Below, one piece after another: positions 24,399-33,855 of a stretch of DNA of 64,000 nucleotides; position 1 is the first letter of the stretch, and each line of letters starts with the position of its first letter. Origin of the DNA: Luteimonas rhizosphaericola. GTDB lineage: Bacteria > Pseudomonadota > Gammaproteobacteria > Xanthomonadales > Xanthomonadaceae. Below the pieces are notes generated by a model. The model searched no databases and had not been told where the DNA came from. It saw only the letters and a list, made by a program, of their open reading frames with translations. The stretch spans positions 294,855 through 358,854 of the forward strand of contig NZ_JARXRN010000028.1 in assembly GCF_029888045.1 (NCBI RefSeq). Direction: 5' to 3'. Both the position numbers and the translations under genes were made by a program.

Positions 24399-24671
24399 AT
24401 GCACGCCTACGTCTACAAGAGCCAGCGCCGGGCCGATACCTATATCTACCTCGCCGCGCGCGACGCGTTCGAGCGCCTGCCCGAACCGCTGCGCACGCAG
24501 CTCGGTCCGCTGCAGTTCGTGCTCGACGTCGCGCTGACGCCCGGCCGCACGCTGGCGCGCGAGAACCCGGACGAGGTGCGCGCGAACCTCGCCGCGCGCG
24601 GATTCCACCTGCAGTTCCCGCCCACCCCGGGCGTGGATCCGATGCACGAGGACTGGGGCACCGATGCCTGA
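24399..24671 (+). CDS. YcgL-domain protein
   Basis: A 90-residue cytosolic protein of the YcgL family: MHAYVYKSQRRADTYIYL at the start, LPEPLRTQLGPLQFVLDVAL in the middle and the typical C-terminal RGFHLQFPP. The family has a known small alpha/beta fold but no agreed function. Its last 8 nt overlap the start of the ankyrin gene, so the two are translated together. Confidence 0.88.
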   Translation: MHAYVYKSQRRADTYIYLAARDAFERLPEPLRTQLGPLQFVLDVALTPGRTLARENPDEVRANLAARGFHLQFPPTPGVDPMHEDWGTDA

Positions 24672-27600
24672 GGCGCCGGCGAGCCGCCGACAGGCCCTCG
24701 TCGCCGCCGCGTCCGCGGTCGCGCTGACCCTGGCCGCCGGGCTGGGTGGCGTGGTCGCGATCGCGGCCGGCGTGCTGGCCCAGCCCGCGCTGGCGCTCGC
24801 CGTGCGCGGCTGGCGCCAGCGCCGCGACAGCGATCGCCCCACCCTGCTGCGCGATGCGCGTGCGCTGCTGGCGCTGTGGGCGGTCGCCGCGACGCTGGTC
24901 GGCGCGTTGGTGGCCTGGCCGCTGTCGGCGGTCGTGGACGGTGCCGGGCTCGGTCCGGTGCTGGCACTCAGCGCCGCGTCGGGGCTGTGCGTGCTCGCGC
25001 TGTGGCGCAGCTGGCCGCTGTGGCACGCGCTCGAACGCGACGGCGGCGCGCTGTCGCGGCAATGGAACGCGCTGGGCGACCGCGATGCCTCGGGCTGGCA
25101 CGGGCTGGCCGCAGCCGCCTGCGTGGCGGCGATCCTGGGTGCGATCGTGGTCCTCGCCTGGCCCGGCCTGCTGCCGTCAGCCGCGCGCTGGGCGATGGCG
25201 GGCGCCAGCGTCCTGGCCTGGCCGGGGCTGCACCTGCTGCTGCAGCGGCTCCCCGCGCCGCCCGCGCTCGCGCTGCCGGTGGTCGACATGGCCGGCGAGC
25301 CGTCGCGGATCGATCCACCGGCGTTCGAAGGCGACCTGGACCGCGCGCTCTACGCCGCGGCCCGCGGTGGCCGGGTGGAGCAGGCGCTGGCGCTGCTCGA
25401 CGCGGGTGCCGATGCCCACGCCCTGCCGCTGGACCAAGACCGCGACCAGCGTCCGCTGCCTGTGCTGGCCGCGGTGCTGCCGGACCTGCGCCTGCTGCGC
25501 GCGCTGATCGCCGCCGGCGTCGACGTCAACGCCGCCCACGCCGGGCTGACGCCGCTGCTGGCCGCCACCCGCGACAGCTGGCACGGACGGCCCGACGCGG
25601 TGATGACCCTGCTCGCCAATGGCGCGGACCCGCGCGCCGCCGACCGCGACGGCAACACCCCGCTGCACCACGCCGCGCGCAGCTCCGATCCCGGCGTGGC
25701 CGCGCTGCTGCGCGACGCCTCGGCCGAGCTCGACGTACAGAACACGGACGGCCTCACCCCCCTGGGCGTCGCCTGCGCCGCCGGCAACTGGCGGCTCGCG
25801 CGCTTCCTGCTCGAACGCGGCGCGCGCCCGGGCGTGGAGTCGGGCACCCCGGCACTGGTGGCCGCGGCCGCCGGCGACGAGGACGATCCGGCAGGCGTGC
25901 AGCTTTTGCTGCGGCACAAGGCGAAGGTCGACGCCCGCGATCGCGATGGCCGCACCGCGCTGCACGTCGCCGCATTCCAGGGCCATGCCGACATCGTCGC
26001 GGCGCTGCTCGATGCCGGGGCCGACGTGCAGGCGCGCGACGCTGCCGGCGCCACGCCGCTGCTCGAGGCGGCGCGCGGCGCGCGCATGGCCACGTTCGAA
26101 GCGCTGCTCGCCGCCAAGGCCGATCCGCGCGCCGTGGACCACGAGGGCCGCCACGCGCTGCTGCTCGCCTGCCTGGCCGAGGCGCCGTCGTCGGCGCTGG
26201 TCGCGCGCCTGATCGAACTCGGGCTCGATCCCCGGAGCGCCGATGGCGCCGGCCGCCGCGCGGTGGACGTCGCCGCTGCGGCCGGGCGCTGGCGCCTGGT
26301 GGCGCTGCTCGACCCCGCCTACGCGCTGCCGCCCAGCGTCCAGGCCGAGGGTGGCGAGGCCGCGCCGGAAGACCGCGCGCCGCTGGCACTGCTGCGCGAG
26401 GGGCTGGATGCGGGACGGTTCGACGACCTGGACCGCATCGCAGCGCTGGTGACGCCGGCCGAGCTCGCATCGTTGCTGCTCGACGACACGCCGGCGCCGT
26501 CCATCGCCAGGATCGACTGGCTGGTCGGGCAGGGCGCCGACGTCGAAGCGCGCGATGCCGACGGCGACACCGCGCTGTTCCGGCTGCTCGCCCGCGGTCC
26601 CGCCGCGGTGCCCGCGCTGCAGGCGCTGCTGCGCCACGGCGCGTCGCCGGCGGGCGGTGGCGGCCTCGCGCGCTTCCTGGCCGCCTGCGTCGCCGGCGAC
26701 CAGGCCGGGCGCGCGCTCGAACTGTGCGCCCTCGAACTGCTCGAGGCCGGCGCGGATCCGTTCGCGTCGTCGCCCGCAGGCGATCCGCCGCTGTCGCTCG
26801 CCGTGCACCTGGGCTGGGACCGGCTGATCGAACGCCTGCTCGCGATCGGAGTCGATGCCGACGCCCGCGACGCTCGCGGCATGACCGCGCTGCACCTGGC
26901 CGCGGCGCTGGCGCGCGAGGACGTGCTCAAGACCCTGGTGCGCCACGGCGCCACCATCGACATGCGCGCGCAGGACGGCCAGACCCCGCTCGGTGTCGCG
27001 CTCGCCAGCGGCCGCCGCGACCTCGCCGACTGGCTCGACTGGCGCGGATGGCCCCTGCCGCGGCGCGTGCTGCAGCCGGCCGACCTGCCGGCCGCGGCGA
27101 TGGCCGGCGATGCCGATGCGGTGCGCCGCCTGATCGATCTCGGGCTGCCGGTGGAAGCGGTCGACGGCCAGGGCTGCACCGCGCTGCTGCGCGCCTGCGG
27201 TGGCGGCCATCCGGCCGTGGTCGACCTGCTGCTGGCCCGGGGCGCGCAGCCGCAGCACGTGGCCCACACCGGCGCCACCCCGCTGTCGGCCGCGGTCAGC
27301 GTGCGCCAGATCGAGATCGTCGACCGCCTGCTTGCGGCCGGTGCGCAACTCGAACAGCGCCTGCCCGGCGAGGTGACCGTGCTGATGCTGGCGGCTGCGC
27401 TCGGCCTGCCCGAACTCTGCGCGCGGCTGATGACCGCCGGCGCCAACGTGCACGCCACCGATGCCCAAGGCCTGACGCCGCTGCATTGCGCCGCGCTGTA
27501 CGGCTTCACCGCACGCGACCGCACCCGTCTGGTGGCGCTGTTCGACACCCTGCTGCTGGCCGGTGCCGAGGTCGACGCCCCTGCCGCGGGCGGCGTGACC

Positions 27601-27936
27601 CCGCTGCTGCTGCTGGTTGGCGCGCGCGCCGAGCCCGGCTCGGCCTGCGACGAGGACGTGCTGCTGGCCGTGATCGAGCACCTGCTAGACGAGGGCGCCA
27701 GCCTGGATGCGCGCGATCCGCGCGGCTTTGGCCCCCTGCACCTGGCGGCCCTGCACGGCCTGCTGCGGTTGACCCAGCGGCTGCTGCGCGCCGGTGCCGA
27801 TCCCGAAGCACGCGACGCCCTCAACCGCACTCCCCGCGAGATCGCGGTGATGCGCGGCTTCGTCGATGTCGCCCACGAATACGTCCCGGTCCAGGCCGGC
27901 GTGTCGATGGCGCGGTTCCTGCGCGACCGGGGTTGA
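24664..27936 (+). CDS. Large membrane-anchored ankyrin-repeat protein
   Basis: A 1090-residue protein. The first 200 residues hold about five hydrophobic segments (for example AASAVALTLAAGLGGVVAIA and LALWAVAATLVGALVAWPL) that would span the inner membrane. The rest is a near-continuous ankyrin solenoid of roughly twenty repeats with TPLHHAA/TALHVAA-type motifs, split by a degenerate stretch near residues 545-620. There is no signal peptide for export of the repeats, so they most likely face the cytoplasm and bind a partner. It overlaps ycgL by 8 nt. Partner and function are unknown. Confidence 0.85.
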   Translation: MPEAPASRRQALVAAASAVALTLAAGLGGVVAIAAGVLAQPALALAVRGWRQRRDSDRPTLLRDARALLALWAVAATLVGALVAWPLSAVVDGAGLGPVLALSAASGLCVLALWRSWPLWHALERDGGALSRQWNALGDRDASGWHGLAAAACVAAILGAIVVLAWPGLLPSAARWAMAGASVLAWPGLHLLLQRLPAPPALALPVVDMAGEPSRIDPPAFEGDLDRALYAAARGGRVEQALALLDAGADAHALPLDQDRDQRPLPVLAAVLPDLRLLRALIAAGVDVNAAHAGLTPLLAATRDSWHGRPDAVMTLLANGADPRAADRDGNTPLHHAARSSDPGVAALLRDASAELDVQNTDGLTPLGVACAAGNWRLARFLLERGARPGVESGTPALVAAAAGDEDDPAGVQLLLRHKAKVDARDRDGRTALHVAAFQGHADIVAALLDAGADVQARDAAGATPLLEAARGARMATFEALLAAKADPRAVDHEGRHALLLACLAEAPSSALVARLIELGLDPRSADGAGRRAVDVAAAAGRWRLVALLDPAYALPPSVQAEGGEAAPEDRAPLALLREGLDAGRFDDLDRIAALVTPAELASLLLDDTPAPSIARIDWLVGQGADVEARDADGDTALFRLLARGPAAVPALQALLRHGASPAGGGGLARFLAACVAGDQAGRALELCALELLEAGADPFASSPAGDPPLSLAVHLGWDRLIERLLAIGVDADARDARGMTALHLAAALAREDVLKTLVRHGATIDMRAQDGQTPLGVALASGRRDLADWLDWRGWPLPRRVLQPADLPAAAMAGDADAVRRLIDLGLPVEAVDGQGCTALLRACGGGHPAVVDLLLARGAQPQHVAHTGATPLSAAVSVRQIEIVDRLLAAGAQLEQRLPGEVTVLMLAAALGLPELCARLMTAGANVHATDAQGLTPLHCAALYGFTARDRTRLVALFDTLLLAGAEVDAPAAGGVTPLLLLVGARAEPGSACDEDVLLAVIEHLLDEGASLDARDPRGFGPLHLAALHGLLRLTQRLLRAGADPEARDALNRTPREIAVMRGFVDVAHEYVPVQAGVSMARFLRDRG

Positions 27937-28024
27937 TCGGGCCCCACACGTCCCGGCGGTCCGCACTTCACCCGCGCCCGGTTCCCGGCTAGCATCGCCC
28001 CACGACCCAGGGAAGAGGTGCGTT

Positions 28025-28921
28025 ATGCATATCCGGAGGATGTGGATCCCGCTCGCGGGCCTGCTGCTTTTCGCCGCCAGCTGCGCCGTGTTCGCGGCAG
28101 GACCGGGCGCCGTCCGCAAGCAGGTCGAGGGAAGCATGCTCGTGACCGGTCGGGTCACCATCGAGCAGGACGGCAGCGTCAGCGGCTGGACCATCGACCA
28201 GCGCGAGGCATTGCCTGCAGGCGTGTCGGGACTGGTCGACAGGGTCGCGCCGCAGTGGCAATTCGAGCCCGTGCTGGTCGACGGCCAGCCCGTCCGCGGC
28301 AATGCGCGCATGAGCCTTCGGGTGGCGGCAAAACGACTGGACGACGGCAACTACGAGGTTTGGATCCGCGACGGCTATTTCGGGCGCGATGCCCTCAGTC
28401 CGGAAGAGCGCGTCGCCGGGGCCCTGCGCGACGAGTACGTCAGCGCCGTGGAGATGAGGCCGCCGTCCTATCCGATGCGCGCCCTGGAGGTGAACGCGCA
28501 GGGCACCGTGTACCTCGTCCTGCGCGTGGACCGGCAGGGCCGCGTGGCCGATGCGATCGTCGAGCAGGTCAACCTGCGGACGATCGGCAGCGAGACGCAG
28601 ATGCGGCAGATGCGCGACATGCTCGCGAAGCCCGCGCTGGCCAGGGCGCGCGAGTGGCAGTTCAACATCCCCACCGCGGGTGAGTGGAAGGACGACGACT
28701 CGTGGAGCCTTCGGGTCCCGGTCGATTTCTTCATCGCAGACCGGCGTGACGCGGGCAGGCAGGTCGGTTACGGCCAATGGGACACCTATGTGCCAGGCCC
28801 GCGCGCGCCGGTGCCATGGGAGACCGGGGACGCCGCGAGCATCTCGCCGGATACGCTGATCGCCGGTGAAGTCCACCAGGCCGGCGCCAGCCGTAAATTG
28901 CTCACGCCCCTGGGGGGCTAG
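28025..28921 (+). CDS. Exported protein with TonB C-terminal-like domain
   Basis: A 298-residue protein with a signal peptide (IPLAGLLLFAASCAVFAA). A region around residue 155 onward (PPSYPMRALEVNAQGTVYL, then VLRVDRQGRVADAIVEQ) follows the TonB C-terminal pattern in which a Pro-Pro-Tyr-Pro stretch leads into a beta-alpha-beta fold. A similar but weaker segment near residue 35 (GRVTIEQDGSVSGWTI) hints at a duplication. There is no proline-rich linker or ExbB/ExbD partner, so it may be a free periplasmic member rather than a true energy transducer. Confidence 0.65.
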   Translation: MHIRRMWIPLAGLLLFAASCAVFAAGPGAVRKQVEGSMLVTGRVTIEQDGSVSGWTIDQREALPAGVSGLVDRVAPQWQFEPVLVDGQPVRGNARMSLRVAAKRLDDGNYEVWIRDGYFGRDALSPEERVAGALRDEYVSAVEMRPPSYPMRALEVNAQGTVYLVLRVDRQGRVADAIVEQVNLRTIGSETQMRQMRDMLAKPALARAREWQFNIPTAGEWKDDDSWSLRVPVDFFIADRRDAGRQVGYGQWDTYVPGPRAPVPWETGDAASISPDTLIAGEVHQAGASRKLLTPLGG

Positions 28922-28958
28922 CGACTCGATCCGCCCTCGAAACGTCCGCGGCGCCGCG

Positions 28959-29019
28959 CACCCCGTCCGGCATCCGCGCACAACGCGTGCTCATGCTCCG
29001 GCGTGCGGGGGACGGGGTG
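28959..29019. repeat. Long inverted repeat after the TonB-like gene
   Basis: Ten-bp perfect arms CACCCCGTCC (28959-28968) and GGACGGGGTG (29010-29019) enclose 41 nt with further partial pairing (CCGCGCA / TGCGGGG). It lies between the convergent TonB-like and rho genes. It may end transcription of the TonB-like gene but has no T-tract. Confidence 0.4.
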
Positions 29020-29124
29020 TTCGCCGTCGAGTTCCCGATCGCGGTGTCGTCGCAATCGATCGGCATGCCGGTTCGGACAGGGTGAACCGGGCGTCGAGGC
29101 TGGAGTGCGTGTCGCGGGCCCGCG

Positions 29125-29157
29125 AAAAACGGAAGGCGCCGGTTGCCCGGCGCCTTC
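29125..29157 (-). terminator. Intrinsic terminator after rho
   Basis: On the minus strand an 11-bp perfect stem (GAAGGCGCCGG / CCGGCGCCTTC, 4-nt loop) is followed at once by CGTTTTTCG. It begins 24 nt after the rho stop. Stem strength, T5 run and position make it one of the two best intrinsic terminators in the window. Confidence 0.85.
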
Positions 29158-29180
29158 GGCTGTTCAATCGCGACGTCGGT

Positions 29181-30941
29181 TCAGCGCCTCATCGAGGCGA
29201 AGAACTCGTCGTTGGACTTGGTGCTCTTCATCTTGTCGAGCAGGAATTCCATCGCCGCGATCTCGTCCATCGGGTGCAGCAGCTTGCGCAGGATCCAGAT
29301 GCGCTGCAGCAGGTCGGGCTCGATCAGCAGGTCCTCGCGGCGGGTGCCGGAGAGGTTGACCGCGATCGCCGGGTACACGCGCTTCTCGGTGATGCGGCGG
29401 TCGAGGTGGATTTCCGAGTTGCCGGTGCCCTTGAACTCCTCGTAGATCACCTTGTCCATCGCGCTGCCGGTGTCGACCAGGGCGGTGGCGATGATGGTCA
29501 GCGAGCCGCCTTCCTCGACGTTGCGCGCCGCGCCGAAGAAGCGCTTGGGGCGGTGCAGGGCGTTGGCGTCGACGCCGCCGGTGAGCACCTTGCCGCTGGA
29601 GGGCACGACGTTGTTGTAGGCGCGGGCCAGGCGGGTGATCGAGTCGAGCAGGATCACCACGTCCTTCTTGTGCTCGACCAGGCGCTTGGCGCGCTCGATC
29701 ACCATCTCGGCGACCTGAACGTGGCGCGCGGCCGGTTCGTCGAAGGTCGAGGAGACCACTTCGCCGCGCACGGTGCGCTGCATCTCGGTCACTTCCTCGG
29801 GCCGCTCGTCCACCAGCAGCACGATCAGGAAGACTTCCGGATGGTTGGTGGTGATCGCGGTGGCGATCTGCTGCATCAGCATGGTCTTGCCGGCCTTGGG
29901 CGGCGAGACGATCAGGGCGCGCTGGCCCTTGCCCTGCGGCGCCATCAGGTCGAGGATGCGGCCGGCGATGTCTTCGCTCGAACCGTCGCCGCGCTCGAGC
30001 TTGAAGCGCCTGCGCGGGAACAGCGGGGTCAGGTTCTCGAACAGCACCTTGCCCTTGCTGGCCTCGGGCGGCTCGCCGTTGATGGTGTCCACCACGTTCA
30101 GCGCGAAGTAGCGCTCGCCGTCCTTGGGCCAGCGGATGCGTCCGGACAGGTGGTCGCCGGTGCGCAGGTTGAAGCGGCGGATCTGGCTGGGCGAGATGTA
30201 GGTGTCGTCCGGGCCTGCCAGGTAGCTGGCCTCGGCGCCGCGCAGGAAGCCGAAGCCGTCGGGCAGGATCTCCAGCACGCCGTCGGCCTGCACGCCCTCG
30301 TGGGTGCGCGTGAGCACCTTGAGCAGGGCAAAGATCACGTCCTGCTTGCGGGCGCGGGCCACGCCCTCGTGGATGTTGAGCTGTTCGGCGATGTCGAACA
30401 GCTTGTGCGCCGGCATCCGCTTCAGGTCGCCCAGCGAGTACTGCGGGAAGCCCTCGGGGATGTTGGGCGGCGGCATGCGGCTGGCCTGCTCGCCGTTGCC
30501 GGAATCGTCCTGGGGCAGGCCGCCCTCGCGGTAGCGGTCGCGCTGGCGGTCGCGGCGGTTGCGGAAGCGGTCGCGGCGGTTGTTGCCCTGCGCGTTCTGG
30601 TTGCCCTGGTTCTGTTGGCCGGGGTTGTTGCGCTGGCCGTCCTGCGGCTGCCGCTGCGGCTGCCCGCCCTCGGCCTGCGCCTGCGGCGCTTCACCGCCGC
30701 CGCCGCCGGGCGACGGGCTGGACTGGCCCGGATCGGGGGTGCGCGGTGCGGCGGGCGCGGCGGGTTCGGACGCCGCCGGCCGGGATTCCGCGGCGCGGGG
30801 TTCGGACGGGGCGGGGGCGGAATCGAACAGCCTGGGCGCATCGGCGTCGGCGGTCTTGGCGCTCTTCCTGGGGGCACGCGTGGCAGTCTTGCGCACGCGC
30901 TTGGCGGCGGTGTCGCCGTCGTCGGGGGTGTTGTCGGACAA
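29181..30941 (-). CDS. rho: Transcription termination factor Rho with long N-terminal extension
   Basis: Hexameric RNA helicase that ends transcription at C-rich RNA. From residue about 168 the protein aligns with standard Rho: [14 protein letters not shown], the RNA-binding cold-shock domain ([10 protein letters not shown]), P-loop SPPKAGKT, Walker [17 protein letters not shown] and C-terminal FASMRR. Ahead of this is a 167-residue low-complexity region, Pro/Ala-rich then rich in Gln, Asn and Arg. TTG at 30941 is chosen since GAGGAAT precedes it and the next residues, SDNTPDDGD, give a plausible start. It lies 241 nt after trxA. Confidence 0.95.
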   Translation of the reverse strand: MSDNTPDDGDTAAKRVRKTATRAPRKSAKTADADAPRLFDSAPAPSEPRAAESRPAASEPAAPAAPRTPDPGQSSPSPGGGGGEAPQAQAEGGQPQRQPQDGQRNNPGQQNQGNQNAQGNNRRDRFRNRRDRQRDRYREGGLPQDDSGNGEQASRMPPPNIPEGFPQYSLGDLKRMPAHKLFDIAEQLNIHEGVARARKQDVIFALLKVLTRTHEGVQADGVLEILPDGFGFLRGAEASYLAGPDDTYISPSQIRRFNLRTGDHLSGRIRWPKDGERYFALNVVDTINGEPPEASKGKVLFENLTPLFPRRRFKLERGDGSSEDIAGRILDLMAPQGKGQRALIVSPPKAGKTMLMQQIATAITTNHPEVFLIVLLVDERPEEVTEMQRTVRGEVVSSTFDEPAARHVQVAEMVIERAKRLVEHKKDVVILLDSITRLARAYNNVVPSSGKVLTGGVDANALHRPKRFFGAARNVEEGGSLTIIATALVDTGSAMDKVIYEEFKGTGNSEIHLDRRITEKRVYPAIAVNLSGTRREDLLIEPDLLQRIWILRKLLHPMDEIAAMEFLLDKMKSTKSNDEFFASMRR

Positions 30942-31044
30942 GTGGGAATTCCTCGCTCGCTGCGAGCGCCCTGGAGCGGGCGGAAGGTGTTGACGGGAGT
31001 CTTTCAGACGGGGTGCGGCGCCGAGTTCCACGCCGGATGGAGCC

Positions 31045-31073
31045 AAACTAACACCGCGTGCGGGCGACGGCAA
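31045..31073 (-). promoter_or_regulatory. Candidate sigma70-type promoter of rho
   Basis: Minus strand: -35 TTGCCG (31073-31068), 17-bp spacer, -10 TAGTTT (31050-31045) with an extended TGT just before it. Transcription would start near 31038, giving a leader of about 97 nt before the TTG start. The match is fair in a GC-rich genome but untested. Confidence 0.45.
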
Positions 31074-31133
31074 GCGGGCGGGACGGGCCGTTCAGGCCGG
31101 TGCGCGGCCGCGAATCGCGCCCTCGCATCGCAA

Positions 31134-31161
31134 CGGTACCGCGCGCGGGCGCGCGGTACCG
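31134..31161 (-). other. Strong hairpin between trxA and rho
   Basis: Perfect 13-bp arms CGGTACCGCGCGC and GCGCGCGGTACCG separated by 2 nt, 21 nt after the trxA stop. No T-tract follows on the minus strand (TTGCGATG). It may protect trxA mRNA, act as a weak terminator, or separate trxA from rho expression. Confidence 0.6.
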
Positions 31162-31182
31162 CGAGTCGCGGACATGCGGCGC

Positions 31183-31509
31183 TCAGAGCGCCTTGTCGAT
31201 CATCTGCGCCAGCTGCGCCTTGCCGACCGCGCCGATCTGGGTCGCCTGGACCTGGCCGTCCTTGAACAGCAGCAGCATCGGGATCGAGCGCACGTGGTAC
31301 TTCAGCGCCGTGGCGCGGTTCTCGTCGACGTTGACCTTGGCGACCTTCACCTTGCCGGCGTAGTCCTCGGCCAGTTCGTCCAGGGCCGGGGCGATCATCT
31401 TGCACGGCCCGCACCAGGGCGCCCAGAAGTCGACCAGCACCGGCTCGCTGGACTGCAGCACGGCGGCATCGAAATCGGCATCGCTGGCGTGGAAGACGTG
31501 TTCGCTCAC
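31183..31509 (-). CDS. trxA: Thioredoxin 1
   Basis: Cytosolic thiol reductant of 108 residues, the exact usual length. The active site is [13 protein letters not shown] (Cys about 33 and 36), with the conserved cis-Pro stretch [13 protein letters not shown]. It starts with GTG at 31509 behind CAGGAGCC; there is no ATG start in range that fits the family. The order rhlB (divergent), trxA, rho is conserved across gammaproteobacteria. Confidence 0.96.
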   Translation of the reverse strand: MSEHVFHASDADFDAAVLQSSEPVLVDFWAPWCGPCKMIAPALDELAEDYAGKVKVAKVNVDENRATALKYHVRSIPMLLLFKDGQVQATQIGAVGKAQLAQMIDKAL

Positions 31510-31762
31510 GGAAGGCTCCTGGAAGGGGGCGGTGGCCGGCCAGGACGGCCGCACCGGGATGGATGGTAAACTTGGGCGATTCGCGGCCCGATTCAAGGGC
31601 CACCCGTGACGGGAATCCCGGGCGACCCCATGCGCCCATGGTCCGCGAGCCCGGGGTCCGCGCCAGCCGGCGCCCTCCCCGTTCCAAGGCAGTCTGCGAT
31701 GCAGGCGCCGCCCACGCAAGCTCCAGGGCGTGTCATGCCGCTTGAAGGACTTCCCTGCCCGT

Positions 31763-31811
31763 TTGGGTCGCCGCACCGCGGCGATACGCGCCTCGCGGCG
31801 CGGCGACCCAA
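31763..31811 (+). promoter_or_regulatory. Leader hairpin upstream of rhlB
   Basis: Twelve-bp perfect arms TTGGGTCGCCGC (31763-31774) and GCGGCGACCCAA (31800-31811) enclose 25 nt with more pairing potential. It lies 63 nt before the rhlB start in the 365-nt spacer between trxA and rhlB. A possible extended -10 (TGGTAAACT) is at 31563-31571, which would place this hairpin in a leader of about 300 nt. I see no ORF with coding character in the spacer. Confidence 0.45.
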
Positions 31812-31874
31812 GCGGACCGGGGGGCACTTCGGGGCGCAGGGACACGCGCTGGGGCCGCACACAAGAAGCCCTAC

Positions 31875-33701
31875 ATGAGCGACAAGCCACTTACCGACAT
31901 CACCTTCTCCAGTTTCGAACTGCACCCGGCCCTGCTGGCCGGCCTGGAATCTGCCGGGTTCACCCGCTGCACGCCGATCCAGGCGCTGACCCTGCCGATC
32001 ACGCTGGCCGGGCGCGACGTCGCCGGCCAGGCCCAGACCGGCACCGGCAAGACCCTGGCCTTCCTGGTCACGGTGATCAACCGGCTGCTGTCCAGCCCCG
32101 CCCTGGCCGAGCGCAAGCCCGAGGATCCGCGCGCGCTGATCCTGGCCCCGACCCGCGAGCTGGCGATCCAGATCCACAAGGACGCGATGAAGCTCGCGCC
32201 CGAGCTGGGGCTGAAGTTCGCCCTGGTCTACGGCGGCGTCGACTACGACAAGCAGCGCGCCCTGCTGCAGGCCGGCGCCGACGTGATCATCGCTACCCCG
32301 GGCCGGCTGATCGACTACGTCAAGCAGCACAAGGTGGTGTCCCTGCATGCCTGCGAGGTGTGCGTGCTGGACGAGGCCGACCGCATGTTCGACCTCGGCT
32401 TCATCAAGGACATCCGCTTCCTGCTCCGGCGCATGCCGATCCGCACCGAGCGCCAGACCCTGCTGTTCTCGGCCACGCTCAGCCACCGCGTGCTGGAGCT
32501 CGCCTACGAGCACATGAACGAGCCGGAGAAGATCGTCGTCGAGACCGAGTTCATCACTGCGGCCAAGGTGCGCCAGAAGCTGTACTACCCCTCGGACGAG
32601 GAGAAGCTGCCGCTGCTGCTGGGCCTGCTCTCGCGCAGCGAGGGCGCGCGCACGATGGTGTTCGTCAACACCAAGGCCTTCGTCGAGCGCGTGGCGCGAT
32701 CGCTGGAGAAGGCCGGCTACCGCGTCGGCGTGCTGTCGGGCGACGTGCCGCAGAAGAAGCGCGAGTCGCTGCTGAAGAAGTTCCAGGCCGGCCAGCTCGA
32801 GATCCTGGTGGCCACCGACGTGGCCGCGCGCGGCCTGCACATCGACGGCGTCAGCCACGTCTACAACTACGATCTGCCGTTCGACGCCGAGGACTACGTG
32901 CACCGCATCGGCCGCACCGCGCGCCTGGGCGCCGAGGGCGACGCGATCAGCTTCGCCTGCGAGCGCTACGCGATGGGGCTGCCGGACATCGAGGCCTACA
33001 TCGAGCAGAAGATCCCGTCCGAGCCGGTGACTGCGGAACTGCTGGTGCCGCTGCCGCGCCAGCCGCGCCTGGCCCTGGCCGGCGACGCCGCGGCGCAGGA
33101 CGACGACGGCGACGGCGACAGCATCGGCGAGATCTACCGCGAGGTGCGCGAGGCGAAAGCCGCCGAGGACGCCAAGCGCGGCGGTGGCCGCGGCGGTCGC
33201 CCGGCTCCCGGGGCGGGGCGTGGCGGCCCGAGGTCGGGCGCCGGGTCCGGCGCCGGCGCTGGCGAACGGCCGCGGCGTGCGCGCAAGCCGCGCGCGGAGG
33301 ACGGCGAGGCCCAGGCGGCGACCGCACCGATCGATGCGGCGCCGGCCGAGGGTGCGCCCGCACCGGCGCCGGTGATCGACGCGGCAGGCGCGGTGGCCGC
33401 GGCCATGCCGGACGAATCGCGGCCGCCGCGCAAGCGGCGCCGCCGGCGGCGCGGCAAGCGCGTCGAGGGTGCGGCCGAGCCAGGGCAGGAGACGGCGCAA
33501 GCGGTCGGCGGGCAGGGCAGTCGCGAAGGCGCCACGCGCGAGCCGCGGAAGTCGTCGGTCCCGCGGGCGCCGCGGGCATCCCGCGACGGCGCCGCGCCGG
33601 TGTCCGCGCCTGCGCGCACGTCGGGCGAGCCCTCGCTGCTGTCGCGCATCGGCGCGCGGCTGCGCAAGCTGGTCACGCGCGCGCCGCACAGCCAGCACTG
33701 A
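31875..33701 (+). CDS. rhlB: DEAD-box RNA helicase RhlB
   Basis: ATP-dependent RNA helicase that unwinds RNA for decay, in enterobacteria as part of the RNase E degradosome. The first 390 residues carry all core motifs: Q motif region (FTRCTPIQ), motif I AQTGTGKT, Ia PTRELA, II DEAD ([10 protein letters not shown]), [19 protein letters not shown] and [12 protein letters not shown]. The protein runs to 608 residues against about 420 in E. coli; the extra 200 residues form an Arg/Gly/Ala-rich low-complexity tail ([16 protein letters not shown] and [14 protein letters not shown] stretches). It is divergent from trxA-rho. Confidence 0.94.
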   Translation: MSDKPLTDITFSSFELHPALLAGLESAGFTRCTPIQALTLPITLAGRDVAGQAQTGTGKTLAFLVTVINRLLSSPALAERKPEDPRALILAPTRELAIQIHKDAMKLAPELGLKFALVYGGVDYDKQRALLQAGADVIIATPGRLIDYVKQHKVVSLHACEVCVLDEADRMFDLGFIKDIRFLLRRMPIRTERQTLLFSATLSHRVLELAYEHMNEPEKIVVETEFITAAKVRQKLYYPSDEEKLPLLLGLLSRSEGARTMVFVNTKAFVERVARSLEKAGYRVGVLSGDVPQKKRESLLKKFQAGQLEILVATDVAARGLHIDGVSHVYNYDLPFDAEDYVHRIGRTARLGAEGDAISFACERYAMGLPDIEAYIEQKIPSEPVTAELLVPLPRQPRLALAGDAAAQDDDGDGDSIGEIYREVREAKAAEDAKRGGGRGGRPAPGAGRGGPRSGAGSGAGAGERPRRARKPRAEDGEAQAATAPIDAAPAEGAPAPAPVIDAAGAVAAAMPDESRPPRKRRRRRRGKRVEGAAEPGQETAQAVGGQGSREGATREPRKSSVPRAPRASRDGAAPVSAPARTSGEPSLLSRIGARLRKLVTRAPHSQH

Positions 33702-33715
33702 GCGCGGCGCGGTTG

Positions 33716-33738
33716 CGCCGGGGCATCGCGCCCCGGCG
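33716..33738 (+). terminator. Hairpin after rhlB
   Basis: Nine-bp stem CGCCGGGGC / GCCCCGGCG with a 5-nt loop, 14 nt after the rhlB stop. No T-run follows, so it is only a possible terminator or a 3'-end stabiliser before ftsE. Confidence 0.4.
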
Positions 33739-33855
33739 TCGCGCGGTTCGCGCCGCGTGCACCGCGCGTCCGCGGCGCACGCCGGGGTTTGACCGCGTCC
33801 GCAAAGCCGGCACGGCGTGCGCTTGGGCCCCGATGAGTTCTGCGATACTCCGGCC

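Noticed and set aside
25177..27681. An 834-codon minus-strand frame over the ankyrin gene
   Set aside because: Antisense of repeat-rich coding sequence; no start signal and no motif.
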